This document shows positions 46,946-58,897 of a stretch of DNA of 64,000 nucleotides, in pieces. The notes beneath the pieces were generated by a model that was not told where the DNA came from, searched no databases, and worked only from the letters and a program-made list of their open reading frames with translations. Within the stretch, counting starts at the first letter, position 1, and every line of letters starts with the position of its first letter. This stretch comes from Mesodorylaimus sp. YZB2_4 (taxonomy: Eukaryota > Nematoda > Enoplea > Dorylaimida > Dorylaimidae), in the NCBI GenBank assembly GCA_030248295.1, contig JASANH010001563.1:248001-312000 (forward strand). Reading direction: 5' to 3'. A program made the translations under genes and the position numbers.

Positions 46946-48848
46946 ATGGGTCATTTGGAGGATTGTATAAAACATCCGGCCGTCGCCATTTGTATTCGCG
47001 TATTTCGATGGTTTCCGGTCGTGTTTATTGTGGGAGTGATATGCTGGTCCTATTATGCCTATGTGGTTGAATTATGCATTTGTAAGTTGCCTTTGCCTTC
47101 CCATGTGGAGAAAATATTTGAAATTCTTTGGTTTCAGTCACCGTACGAAGCGTGCCAGAGAAAAGTACGTATATTTCTTATGATTAATCTTATCTGAAAT
47201 TAAAACTTCCTTTTAAGTTGCGTACTTGATTCCGTACCACGTCATTCTGTTCATGTTCCTTTGGGCCTACTGGCAAACGGCGATGGCCCCGATCGGAACA
47301 CCACCCAAGCATTTCAAAATTCCTGCTGCCGCCTATGAGCAAATGCAACAATCGACGACAAGTGGCCAGCGTGATATTTTAGAAAGATTAGGCAAAAATT
47401 TGCCCATTTCTATGCGCACATTCGATGGAGGTAAGCGAGACATTTCTGGGAGAGGTCCCTTTCACTTGAGCTAATGTTCATTTTAGCCGTGCGATTTTGC
47501 GAGAAGTGCAAAGTGATTAAGCCCGATCGAACACATCATTGCTCGATATGTGGAGTGTAAGCTGTCTTCTCGTGTGGCCTTCGGGGCTAATCCACTGACC
47601 ACCACCATCCATTTCAGGTGCGTATTGAAGATGGACCATCACTGTCCATGGGTCAATACGTGTGTGCACTACAGAAATTACAAATACTTCATTCAATTTC
47701 TTGGATATGCGTTGCTGTTTTGTCTCTACGTCTTTCTGACCGACATCTATTATTTCATTTGGTTTTGGACTGTGAGTGGAAATCGACTTCTGGGAACCCG
47801 GGTCCCTGACTCGGCTGTTTTTCAGGAAGGTCTGAAGCAAGAAGGCGGGAGCAAATTCCATATCATGTTCCTATTCTTCGTGGCGGGAATGTTCGGTATC
47901 AGCGTTAGTAGTTTGTTCTTCTACCACCTTTGGTTAACGTCGAAAAATCGCAGCACGTTGGGTAGGACTTTGTTGACTTCAGGGAGCCTTAGTTTATCAA
48001 ATATTTCTTTTTCAGAGGCGTTTCGCGCGCCCGTTTTTCGATCCGGTCCTGATAAGGATGGATTCAATTTAGGATGTCGTAGCAATTTCGCGGAAGTTTT
48101 CGGCAACAAGATATCGCTGGCATTCCTGCCCATATTCACCAGGTGAGGGGAAGATGAGAATTCACGTTGCACGATTACAAGGCAGGGTCTATCCAGGCCC
48201 CTAATTTCAGTCCTCTAAACTTGGCGGTGGTTGTCCCTTTTCTTGATGTTTCTTTTTGATTTTCTGTTTAGTCGTGGCGACGGCGCCTCGTATCCTCTTT
48301 CGACGAAATTAGAATCTAATATGACCGCAATGACTTCGCCTCCTCAGGCCGCTAATTTAGTTGTGGAAAAGGAAGGGGATCACTCGTACTCATCACAACC
48401 ACCGCCTCGTTTGGAGGGACCGAACAATGTGCCCAACCCTGCAGCGCAAGATCGATATCCACGGAATCATACTTTGCCTCCTATCGCCGATAGTGGCCGG
48501 TAGGGGATTTGTATTGAGAGCAGCCCTGCCCGATGCTCATAGCTTTTCTTGGTTTTAGTCCTGGCGATGGCGTCAGTTATCCGGTGCGTACGTACGATAC
48601 GGACGAGGACGGCCTGCTGCATCATCATGACCGCAATCAGCGTCGTAGATGGGACGACGAGGACGAGTCGACCAGCGGAACAGGTAGGCTGGGCAGTTCC
48701 GTCACTTTTGTACCCACGTAAATCTGGCCCCTCACCACCTCAGACCTGATACTTTACAGACTACGAGAATGCTGGCGCCGGCGGAAACGGGGGATCTCGT
48801 AGACAAGAAAATCCCTTTCCTTTGCAGTCAGTCGGTATTCAGGCCTAG
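46946..48848 (+). CDS. DHHC palmitoyltransferase (ZDHHC2/15/20 group)
   Basis: Ten exons (46946..47081, 47138..47164, 47218..47430, 47487..47556, 47618..47771, 47826..47961, 48016..48142, 48272..48499, 48559..48683, 48760..48848) encode 434 residues. Four membrane segments flank the cysteine-rich domain: RFCEKCKVIKPDRTHHCSIC, then CVLKMDHHCPWVNTCVHYRN with the catalytic DHHC. The first segment is PVVFIVGVICWSYYAYVVEL and the TTxE-like region is YHLWLTSKNRSTLEAFRAP. GPDKDGFNLGC and LPIFTSRGDG match ZDHHC2, 15 and 20. These enzymes S-palmitoylate membrane proteins at the Golgi and plasma membrane. The tail is Pro/Ser-rich. Exon 2 is only 27 bases. Confidence 0.95.
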
Positions 48849-49139
48849 CCCAGCTGTGTCGCCCTCTTTTGTACATCATGTGGCTTGTGTGTCAGTTTTA
48901 GATGGGTCGTAATGGGCTACTTTGCATAGCTTTCATGTCGTGCGAGTCAACGTACCAAGTGACGATGTCGTCCTGCAGCGCGCGCTTCTTTTTATATCCT
49001 TGTAAAGCACAGTGCGTCCCCTTTGCATGCCCGTTGCGTCTAATGCTGTGATCGCTAACTGTATTTCGTAATCGGAGTCCCAAAACATGTGTTTTCTTGA
49101 ATCATAAGTACGTTAGATAGACAACAACATCCATGACTG

Positions 49140-52100
49140 CTAATTGGTCCTGCTGGCTGATAGAACGGTCAAGTGATCGCCATCGCATAAGCTCTGAAAA
49201 ACGGGGCTATAACAACAGTGATAATTAAGAGGAGCAGGCTGATTACCTGCCCTCTCCGGGACAATGCCTGCGCTACTGCCTCGACTAATGACGGTTCAGC
49301 CAAGGCGTAGTAGGCATTGCCGTCTCTCTCCACTAATGGGAAATTGTCCAGGGACACCTCGACTACCCGTTCGTTTACCGATGTCGAACGAACCTGAAAC
49401 AGCAGATCATTTGCAAGCACACACGGGCATTGCACTATTTACCAAAACTTCGATCTGCGTTCTTTTCATCGGCATAGTGCGCTCTCCTTGCTCCGCACGA
49501 GTAGTCGAGCTGCAACCAGAGATTCCATTCGGGGCAGCTGATGGTGCGACACGTCCGTCAATCGTGAACGAAGATGGAAAGGCGCGAGGATGAGGCCTGC
49601 TCGTATTTGCGCCGCTCGCAGCCACCCCCGAATCCATTACAGTGATCGTGCCATCTGGACATTTCAACGATTCTGACGGAAGCAGTACGATTTGCTCGAC
49701 GGCTGGATAGACAGGGAACTAAACACACGAATTAGGTAGCTCGGACAGCGTGTACTCGTAACTTCAGGGGTTCAGGCGAGACCAACAAACCCTACAATTG
49801 GGTTTCAAGTCGGCTCTAATACGAGCTTCAGAGACGGAAAAGTAGTTCCTGTCGTCGGTTATCGGTATCTCGAAGACGGCAGTGCTAGCAGAACTCCTTC
49901 ACTTGCTGCTCCACTGATCTCTGACTATTTAGACTACAAAGTCTGGCTGTGAGTGTTAGAAAGGGCCAGCTCCAACCGTCTAAATGTGGCTCAGGGTGAC
50001 ACCCCCAAACCCCGCTCACCTCACTATTCGTCACTCTCGTATCAACCACCCGAGACAGCCTGCCGCCCGCTGATCTAACTGGTGCTGATGCAGATGTTGG
50101 CATGATGGCTCCACCGTTTCCTAATGTCCTCATCGTCCCGATATTCCCACCCGTCGATAAAGCGAAATAGGACGCTGTCGGAGCAACCATATAAGGCGCA
50201 GGTGTCGGCATTGCCAAGTCCGAGCTAGCACGCCCGCTCGACGATTCGACCGAGGCTTGGCGAGTGACCTGAAGCACAAATTTATATGCCGTATCAAGTC
50301 AAAGAGTACAGACACGGTGCTGATAAGAGAGAGAACAAATGTCCAGCACCAGCCATTTGTGAGGTTTCCTTCTTCAAAGTCAACCAAAATTTAATTCAGA
50401 ACAGAAAGAGGTCGGTTCCCGCCCTCCAAAAGACTTATTAGCTTGGAAAAAAAGTAACAGAAAATTTGCAGAAAGAGACCAACAAATCAGACATTCGCCC
50501 TCCGATCACTTACCTCAGTGGCCGACCTGTGGCCGATATGATGCAAACAGTAAGTGACACTGATCGCTTGTTTCTCCCTGCTTTCGGGCCACGACTGCTG
50601 AGCAAATATCCAAGCGGGGCAGTGACCTTCTGTCACACCAGCGGCAGCGTTCTTCAACTTTCCACTGTACCTACAATTCCAGTAGCGACGAGTCTCGCCA
50701 TTGGCCGTGCGATAGGACTTGTAACGTCTGAAAACAGCGAGGTCATACTTCTCGATGCAGGGCCACATCGGTGATCTCCTGCAGTCAGTGCACGACAGAC
50801 CAAATAGCCCTCCCGTGTAACAGGTGTGCTTGGCCTGATTGCGTGAGGACCGTTGCATGCATTCCGGTTGCATCTGTTGGTCTGCCGACATTTTCCAAGT
50901 GAGCACAAACCCGTCGGGTTGATACAGGACGCTTCCCTGTCGTATTTTCCCAATGTGCGGCATGTTACACAAATCCCAACCGACCCTGTCCTCACCTCAA
51001 CTGCGCTCCCGCCATCTTTTCTCGCCATCGACTGAACTGTTGCTCGTTCGCGAACGTCACCGTGTTCACTTCCATGCTGACACTGTGTGCGTGCACATAG
51101 TGGCTGGTCAAGTTCTTCATTCCGGGCGGTGGTATTTCTAAATTGCAATACAGACACCTGACCGGCTTGTTGAATTTGGAGCGAACACGGTTCGCTGCTG
51201 GCTGACGACCAGACCCGTGAACACGCAACATATGCCGCATCAATAAATTGTGAGTCTTCAATTCGACGTGACACACACCGCACACTCGACTCGAACCGCC
51301 CGACCAACGTTCCGAGACCGAAAGTGAGTATACGCCAGACGACTCCACTTGACCTCGCATAATATCCCAATACAAGTCCATGGCATCATCCAATTCTACT
51401 CTGACCACGGCGTGCCCTTCTGATCCGTCTCTCTCCGAAAAGCCACTCCCAGCGACCCTTGCAAATGGCTGCACACACTCCTGCGAGTGCTGCGTTCGTT
51501 TGGCCCGACCAAATGTGACCACGGCGTGCAATGATTTCCGGATCGTCTTCTGGAAAACAAACAGGAGGCAAGTGGAGGCAAGCCGAACCACACCCAAAGC
51601 GCACGCATACCCAGAACTCTTCGGCGCACGATTGGTGACCAGCGTGATAAAGGCATAACGTGACATCCACTCTCCGCTCACCGAGCCGTTGCACAGCTAA
51701 AACACGAAACCTACTGTGGGGCCATCCATAAAGGACGTCCACCAAAAAACGTGCTTTCTTGACTCCCCCCCCCTTCCCCGATCCACCTTCCGTCCATTTC
51801 GCCTCGACACCCCCCCCTTAAAAATGGACGTCCACTTTAGCGGACCCCCTTCATATCAAATATTCATTCTAAAAATGCATTTCTTCCAGCATCGACCAAT
51901 CCGCCGAAATAATGGGCATCGGTCTTCTTAACTCTGATCCGACTGCTGCATTTAGCGGATTGGCGACTAAAATTTTTCGCCTCGTATTGCTTGAAAATAA
52001 TGATGTCTAACATATTACATACAACTGATAAATCATAAGTTTTCTCCCAAATTGGTATTGGTGGACGTCCTTTGTGGATGGCCCCTGTCCATGGTGCTGC

Positions 52101-54840
52101 CATAAAGGCAGCAGTCACAGGGAGCGGGGCCTTTGTCCAATTGATGCTGGCACTCCTGCTCATTCGACTTGGAAGCTGGTGGTGGGTGGCCCACAATACC
52201 CTCCCGCTTTTCGTGGTCCCACGGTCCCAGGTATATCCTTACCTTGCATAAAAGCAGGGCAATGTCTCTCCAGATTTCGTGCTTTCTTCGCTCGTCGATT
52301 ATCGCCCCAGCTGGACGAACAAGCAAACAGAAACAGGACCTTATCCTCGTTCAAAATCCGTCGCCGTTTCCGGGCAAAGTAAGCCAAACTCTTTTCCTCC
52401 ACTTCGATTTTCCATTTATAGAATTCCACAGCGTTGGAAAATTGGCGAGATTCGACCCTGCATTCGGCCACTTGGTGCACATCGCGATAATGCGTAGCCA
52501 GGTCAACCACTGCATCCACTTTCGCCCCGCACAACGTACATATCAAATTCACTGGCAAAACCACTTTCGAATTCGAGTGTTTCTCTTGTGCGTGACCGAC
52601 CAGGGATCGATAATTATTAAATCTCTCTCCACACCTCCGACATAGGACATCCCTAAAAAGGCAAACGATCTGTTACTGGTCGGCCCTTCGACCATCACAA
52701 GCATTACAGCTACAGCAAGCCCTCACGAGGTCTCCGTTTTGCCTATATCCAGCCCCCCAGTCTAATCATGTAACCAAAGTCGTTAGGGTACCTGGCACAG
52801 GGCAGCTTCCCTGCCCCTACTTGGAGCATCTCCGCACGTCATTCATCCTGGACAGGACAGCGATGGGTGGGTGTTGGACGTCCGAGACAGTCTACCCGTT
52901 TGATTTCCATTCCTCCGCTCTGAGCATCACTAGTGGGCGAGTCCCCCTGACTGGCGTGCAAGGGTTCATGGATCACAAACCGACCTCTGTCGTCGGGTAT
53001 TGAAACCATGACGAGTCCAACCGCTCGTTACTTCTTCGTTCCCCAGAGTCCAAATAGCCCCGCGATTACTGGTCATTAGAAAACGTCTTACAGCAACCAA
53101 AAATTCAGGAAGTACGTTACCTACAGGTCGACCCAGTTCGGACAAGGCATTGCCTTATCTGCTGTCTTACCTCCTCAAAATACTGTCCGCTTCCTGCTCT
53201 CCATCCACCTCTTCCTCGCTAACTTCGCTTTCTGAATTTCCAGTTTCCGTTGCATCCGCAGCCATGGCTTCATCGGAATGCCGCAATATCGACGAGTCTG
53301 CAGGCTTCGCTTTCGCCCACGATCCTCCGTGTAAGTGCGAGTGCGCTTGCGACCGACTGCGAGTTCCAATATTTCTCTGAGGCTGGCCTTGCGGACATGA
53401 GCGTTGACTTGGTTGAGCGGACGAAGAAACAGCCTCGCTAGGAATCTAAAAGCCAGCAAATCGATCGTTTGTGCAAAAATTATTGCACATTGATGGCAAT
53501 AGAAATTTACCTCATGGCTCGCAACGCTTACAGTTCTTACCAAATGTTCTAAAACAGATGACCTGTATTATACCCGTTTATTTACACGGAAGTTTAACGT
53601 GAAATCTGCAGAACAAAGACATAAGCACCCTAATTTCCAACCTACTCACCCTTGCAAGCTCCAAAATCCAAGTGGTTCCGTAAAGCATTTTTCGATACGA
53701 ATACGATACCACACACGCAATGGTAGTGCATAGTGTTAGCCCGACCCCGTGTCAAGCGCACGAGACAAGTATCGAGACAAGCAACAAAATAATGGTCTAA
53801 AATTAAATGGGGTTTGGTTGGATAGAGAAAAAAATGCCTGACTTCTTACCTGCCACCTTGATCGTCTTTGTTTCATGCACACTTTGAATATGAGCGATGA
53901 CAATGTCGCGAGAGGACGAATTGAAACAGGGGCAATATGGACAGTGATTACGACCATCGCTCGATCCTAACACGTACTTGCTCAAATATAGATCTGGCAC
54001 GGCCACGTTTGTTTTTACCGCGGGGAAATAACGGGGTATCTGAAAAGAAAAGGCTAAATGTCGAATTGTTTCGGAAATATATGAGCACTGTTTTATACCT
54101 GACGCATTCTTGCCAGCAGATGTCCGGCGGGCAATGGTTTTCCAATTGCGGAAGGAATAAGGCATTCAGTTGGTGACATATTCGGAGAATGGAGGCTTGG
54201 ATTGGTCGTCTGTTGAACAGCGATCGATGGGCGTACTTTGATTCGAAAAATAGATCCTTCCGCTAGTAATCGAGCGTTAGCCGTGTCTGGACGCATCGAT
54301 CCAGTTGCATTTGGTCCATCAATAATTGAATGTGAGTGAGACAATTTGGAATCAACGATAGTTGCGATAGAATTTCGCAGTGCAGCAATTATGTACGCCG
54401 AACACCTGAAATAAAACACACGGCTCAATAACTCTGCTGAAAAGATAGACGCCCAAAAAGAACGATACATGGCCATAAAAAAGGTCTTATGCATAGTCAA
54501 ACAAGTGCCAGTTTGCATAGGACACCGTACAATATGACCTTACTTTCTAGCTCAACGAGTGTATTGTACTGTATGTGCCACATGCAAAACCCGAGAGGAT
54601 GCCCACCTATCCACACTGCCATGCTTGCTCAGACTTTGATTTTATTGTTACTCAAAACTATGCTATCTCGTACCGTTCGCTACTTTCCATCGATCCAGAA
54701 CATTTGCACACGACTTTTGTTTCACCACTTGGAAAATCACATTTCGACATTTCAAACACACCATTGCTTTGCAATTCATGTTGCTCAACAGCTCGGAGAA
54801 AATCAGCTAATGATTTAAATTGCTGACCAACGAAAAACAT
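49140..54840 (-). CDS. Large zinc-finger protein of repeated ZnF-ZnF-FLYWCH/FAR1-like units
   Basis: Exons supported in phase are complement of 49140..49193, 49247..49393, 49443..49718, 50020..50268, 50514..50727, 50996..51549, 51611..51696, 52243..52652, 53171..53445, 53511..53548, 53650..53796, 53850..54039 and 54099..54405, plus a first exon near 54670..54840. Unit A: C2H2 CRRCGERF...HAQEKH, C2H2 CTLCGAKV...HYRDVH, then FSNAVEFYKWK, HCPAFMQ and YHAGHQ. Unit B: CGVCHVEL...HMLRVH, CLYCNLEI...HYVHAH, then FANEQQFSRWR, YWNCRYSG, HCPAWIF and CLHHIGHR. The N-terminus (FKSLADFLRAVEQHE, KVVCKC) and fingers at 53850-54039 look like a third, partial unit. CPA and HxGH spacing is that of FAR1/FLYWCH-type DNA-binding folds. 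The join between 50020 and the exon near 49800-49890 is one base off, and the 5' end is uncertain. Probably a nuclear DNA-binding protein. Confidence 0.72.
51718..52085. mobile_element. MITE with GGGGCCATCCATAAAGGACG ends
   Basis: The left end GGGGCCATCCATAAAGGACG, followed by TCCACCAA, is mirrored at the right end (TTGGTGGACG, TCCTTTGTGGATGGCCCC) with one mismatch over 28 bases. A 3-base TGT flanks both ends (51715-51717 and 52086-52088). It sits in an intron of the zinc-finger gene. Internally it has C-rich runs and no ORF. The terminal GGCCATCCATAAA resembles a DNA transposon end widespread in invertebrates, but the superfamily is not assigned. Confidence 0.85.
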
Positions 54841-55130
54841 TCTTTAGCGGATCTTTCATGTGAGACCGATCCGATAATCTTTTGGTTTCCGTAGTTTTGC
54901 TTTGCACTGAAATCGTGATGCTCAGGTATTTTTGCGGCTCTAGCAGACAGCATCAAGCAATTTTTCCGTAAAGCGCCAAATTCAAAACACTTATCGGTGA
55001 AACCCTTTTGCACGGAATCGGAATTGCGAGCGCATTTTTATCATCGATTGTTATTGAAACAATCCGCTAACAAACAATAATACCAATCCTAAACCAAAGT
55101 GGGTATAGTCACTTTCTAAACATGCTGTCT

Positions 55131-55703
55131 TTAAACATAAAAGGCTCCGTTCCATTTCTTTTTCTTCCTCTCTTCTTCGGGCATGTTCTCATGGTCATAG
55201 GGACAATGTCGGCATCCATTGCCGCAGCACTTCCCTTGCAAATAGAGTGCCGCCGCTGTCATGACCTCAAAGCTGGAGAAGGGGTCCTTGTAAGTCAATC
55301 GCCGTTCCTGCATGGCCCGCCAGTGTTTTCCGTGAATGATGCGCTCCCCCGGGGACAGAGTACAGTACTGTTCTAATGAATAGTCGTTGGCCTTGGAGAA
55401 AATCATTTTCCATAAACGATAGGGCAATCGTGGTTTGGCACCTGCTGCGATTTGAGCCAGGACTTCGCTTTGACTTTGTCGAACTATGGCTTCCTGTTCC
55501 GGATATTTGTACTTTTGAGGTAAACTTCGATTTTGTTCAATCAATTTCGAAAGGGCTGCGGCCGCTGATGATGAAATTTCGGGTGGAGAATCGCTGCCGT
55601 CTTGAGAATTGCAATCGTTCGGGTCATCATTAAAATTGTTGGAGTTGGAGAGGAGGGACGAGGACCTAAAAATATAGTAGTTATGCACGCGCAATCGGAC
55701 CAT
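55131..55703 (-). CDS. C1orf53-like DUF5522 zinc-binding protein
   Basis: An open frame of 190 residues from an ATG in a good context (CGCCATGG) at 55703. The C-terminus LTYKDPFSSFEVMTAAALYL then KCCGNGCRHCPYDHENM and WNGAFYV matches human C1orf53, which ends with CCGSACRHCPYG and FNSYFYV. Four conserved cysteines and one histidine suggest metal binding. The function is unknown. The N-terminal part is Ser/Asn-rich and not conserved. An acceptor-like site at 55666-55668 means the first 13 residues could instead come from another exon. Confidence 0.75.
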   Translation of the reverse strand: MVRLRVHNYYIFRSSSLLSNSNNFNDDPNDCNSQDGSDSPPEISSSAAAALSKLIEQNRSLPQKYKYPEQEAIVRQSQSEVLAQIAAGAKPRLPYRLWKMIFSKANDYSLEQYCTLSPGERIIHGKHWRAMQERRLTYKDPFSSFEVMTAAALYLQGKCCGNGCRHCPYDHENMPEEERKKKKWNGAFYV

Positions 55704-56098
55704 GGCGAGGCACATACAATATACTGCATGTGATTTATCACATTTGGTATAGCCATGCTACGGACACAAGCTAGTTTGCAGTTTCATCCTACAGTGCATT
55801 AACCATGATGCGAAATCCGGATTATACATATAACGGCACAGTATAGGGCTACGCACCTATACAATACAGTAGGTACGTAGGTAGGCCTATAGTACACCCA
55901 GGCCTACCTGATCATGCGTCCACTTCCCGTTGCAGCTGAATCGTAAAATAACGTTCTCAATCGATACTTTCTGAGTACGGACAACATTTTTTATTGTTGT
56001 AGCCTCTGACAGCTTTCGACCGGCCAAACTACTCGGCTCTGCTTCTATCATTCCTAGCTCCATTGCCCACATCACTAACCATTTGTCTCTCTGTACAG

Positions 56099-57449
56099 AT
56101 ACTTTCGCGCCTTTAGCAGACAATTACTTGCTTCGTGTGAGCGGGTTTAGCTTGTGCGCGTCGTTTGAAAACCAATTTGAGATTCGAGTCGGTGTCAGTG
56201 CTGTGCTGGTTCTCGGTTTGGGTGAATGGCCTGAAAGTCTGGGGTGTTTACCAGTTGCTTTTTCTCTCCGACAGCAGTGCGTCTTTTGGTTTCGTCCCAC
56301 TGGCTTAATCTCTGTCCCATCGAAATTTATTACTAATCGTAAGTCTGAGGCGGTATTCTCATTCTGATCAATGAATTCCACTGAAGTCTTTAAAAATTCA
56401 ACACGACCTTCGTCCACTGGTGCGAAAGCCTGGTCGCCGGCGGTTGTTGCGGAATTGTTGATCGAGGGTGAATGTCCTTCCGGATTGAACGAATTGTATT
56501 GTTTTCGAGGACGATGTTTTACTGTTCGTACAAATGGTCCCAACGGTGGCATACCGCTCGGAATAAGTTGCGAGTAAGTTTTCATTTGCGACATGTAACT
56601 AAACTGCCTCGACCAGTTATCCGTCATTTACTGTGCATTTTCATTTAAAGATGTCAACCGGGTTGGGTCGGTTATCGATGTCAGTTCATGGACGCCCCGC
56701 ACGTATCGCAGGATGCACCCGACGAAACGCCTAAGCTTATTGCCCGTACTCTCGGCCTTTCGTTCGCCGGTATCATATTACTTACCATTTTATCTGTTTT
56801 GGGCTTTGCATATTATCGCCGAAAGTAAGAACTTCCAGGTTTAGTCCCAGTCGAATCAGAACTATATCATTTTAGGAAGCAATCGGCCGGCGGATCGCCA
56901 ATCGATTCGATTAACGTTAAGGAAGCATTGCGCGATTTGAAAAGAAGGGTTCGTTTGAGGAAGTCAAAAACGGGTTCGTTGTGCAATTTGATCACAGCTG
57001 ATGCGTTTCGGCCCCGGAACAGAATGGACTTTAAAGCTGTGGTAAGTAGTGCGGGTCACTTTGGTTTCGGAGCATGGGTTGTGTTGGTTGTTTGACAGTG
57101 TTGCTCATCACACCTTCCTTCACGCATGGTTTGAATGAGCGAGCGCCCACCAGCTGCCCTTCCATCTTCAATCTGTGGCCGATGTGATGACTTTCTTCCA
57201 ATGTCAGTCCTGACCTGGCTTCTCTTGTAGCATATTATCTGCCACCCGAAACACTCGATCCCGATATTGAATCACCATCATCCCAACATAGTCACCACAA
57301 CTGTGTCTGGCTCGCCGTGGTCTCAAGTTCGACAAGGTTCTCCTGTGCCAAAAACGATCCCTCATTCTCCAGTTGTTCATGCGACCTCTGTTCGATATTC
57401 AATGAATACGAGTGCATGTCGCACGTGGGGTGGTGGCACCTTCGTGTAG
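56099..57449 (+). CDS. EGF-like transmembrane ligand (TGF-alpha/LIN-3-like), 5' end not found
   Basis: Exons 56099..56338, 56387..56573, 56651..56824, 56876..57041 and 57231..57449 are in phase. One EGF domain spans the second and third: ECPSGLNELYCFRGRC, then SCECQPGWVGYRCQ, giving six cysteines with EGF spacing and a conserved intron between the fourth and fifth cysteine codons. About 20 residues later comes a helix (LGLSFAGIILLTILSVLGFAYY), then a basic cytoplasmic tail. A single EGF domain directly before the membrane is the layout of EGFR ligands such as Spitz, TGF-alpha and LIN-3. Rhomboid or ADAM release would be expected. Signal peptide exons upstream of 56099 were not located. A long minus-strand frame over the same bases is taken as a shadow. 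Confidence 0.75.
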
Positions 57450-57722
57450 TATTCCAAGTAACATTTTTATGCTTTTGCAGTTTTTCAAACTTTCGTAATT
57501 TTGTAGTCCATATTTGGTTCTAGCGGGTTCAGTTTTGTATTCTTAAGGATTCTATGTTCTCGCCAAGAATGTTCCCATTTTTCAGAGTTATCTGAAACTA
57601 AGCTTTGTCCCCCTGCTCCTACAGTATGCTCGGCTTGGAGCTTTTCCAGCTAGCTTCTATGTTGGTCGAGGGCGAGTCCATATCTTTGGCCTGGCATTCG
57701 TCAACTTTCGATTATTTGGAAT

Positions 57723-58405
57723 ATGCATCCAAAAATGGCGAGCTTACACGACAATGCCACGTCGACAACGCCGTCAGATCTCACGGACGAAACGCATATT
57801 ATCGGCGCTTTGGATCAGCTGATCGCTTCGGGTCTTCGATTATGGATGCTATTGGCAATGATCTTCGGAGTTTTGCTACTGATGAGTAAGGTTTGGTTTT
57901 CTGAGGGTGGCGAAAAGCGCGATTTTTTATTTTTCAGTGATCATTATCTGCTGCTTTATCAAAATTCGGATACCACGTACGAAACGCGAAATCGAGTTGG
58001 ATGCAGCGTTGAGACGAAAAAAGAAAATATGCACTGCTGGTGAGGTTTTGGGCATGAGAGCAGGTCAGGCGGACTTGAGGTTCTTTGAGAATAGTGTTTG
58101 TCCAAATTCAAACACCACTGGCGGCGGTATGGTGCCCGCCGCGATGCCAGAAATAGCCTCAGAGACCCTCTTTCACTGACGCTGCCAGCAGTTGTACATG
58201 TCGGTTTTTTTTCTCAGCCGAAATGCAAAATGTTCAGTCTCGCATTCGCGGTGCGGCCAAAGTGATCGTCATGAGTTCCTTGCCACCAGCCAACCAGTCC
58301 TTGTTGTCTGCCTCAACTACTGGCACGGAATGCGAGATCGATTCGCCAACTTTAAAACACGCCGACGAAAAAGAGCGAAGTCGCGGCGACATGGCCAATG
58401 TGTAA
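57723..58405 (+). CDS. TMIE: TMIE (transmembrane inner ear protein)
   Basis: Three exons, 57723..57885 (or ATG at 57735), 57938..58039 and 58218..58405, encode 146-150 residues. The core RLWMLLAMIFGVLLLMMIII, then CCFIKIRIPRTKREIELDAALRRKKK, matches vertebrate TMIE (RLWHVVG...[21 protein letters not shown]). TMIE is a subunit of the TMC mechanotransduction channel complex in hair cells and in nematode sensory neurons. The N-terminus is short, Ser/Thr-rich and predicted extracellular. The C-terminus is polar and unlike the Lys-rich vertebrate tail. Confidence 0.85.
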
Positions 58406-58897
58406 GGACGCGATCGGTTGGGTGGCTCGATTGTTGTCAGTATTACGCGGGCCAGTTGTGTTTAAGGATCTGATAAGGTATTAGCTTAGCTGTTGAGCTT
58501 CCTGGGTACACAGATCTGATTATGGGTACTTGTTCGTGTCTAGGCGAGACTTACACGTGTAGTTGTGCCGGCGGGTTAGGAGATGGTATTGTCACGTTAG
58601 GTGCCGCAAGTGTATCCTGGCCAGTTGGACATTCTCAGAGTGCTAGTCACGACTTCATAATGTACGAGGGGACTATTACCCGTTCGTCGTCTTCCAGTGA
58701 TAGTTCGTGGATTTGTACTAGTATTACTACGCATGTTTGAATGGATGGTGCTCGTACGTTTGTGTAGTTACGGGATTGTCGAAACGTTTTTGTCCTACAC
58801 AGTCTGCTATCATCTGTTACTGTATATGACCTGGATGGTAATGGGCACATGCATTTTAATTGAAACTAGGCCATCGACTACAGGCGGACCAGCGCAG
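58406..58897. other. Convergent intergenic gap TMIE / YjbQ
   Basis: A plus-strand frame at 58522-58740 is open but has no recognised family. Most of this is probably the TMIE 3' UTR. Confidence 0.4.

Noticed and set aside
55887-56627. Minus-strand frames that can be spliced into one protein opposite the EGF ligand
   Set aside because: The plus strand has six EGF cysteines bridged correctly by an intron and a following membrane helix, so the minus frame is judged a shadow.
57184-57213. C-box-like GTGATGA and D-box-like CTGA in an EGF-gene intron
   Set aside because: Only about 20 bases apart and without a closing stem, too short for a C/D snoRNA.
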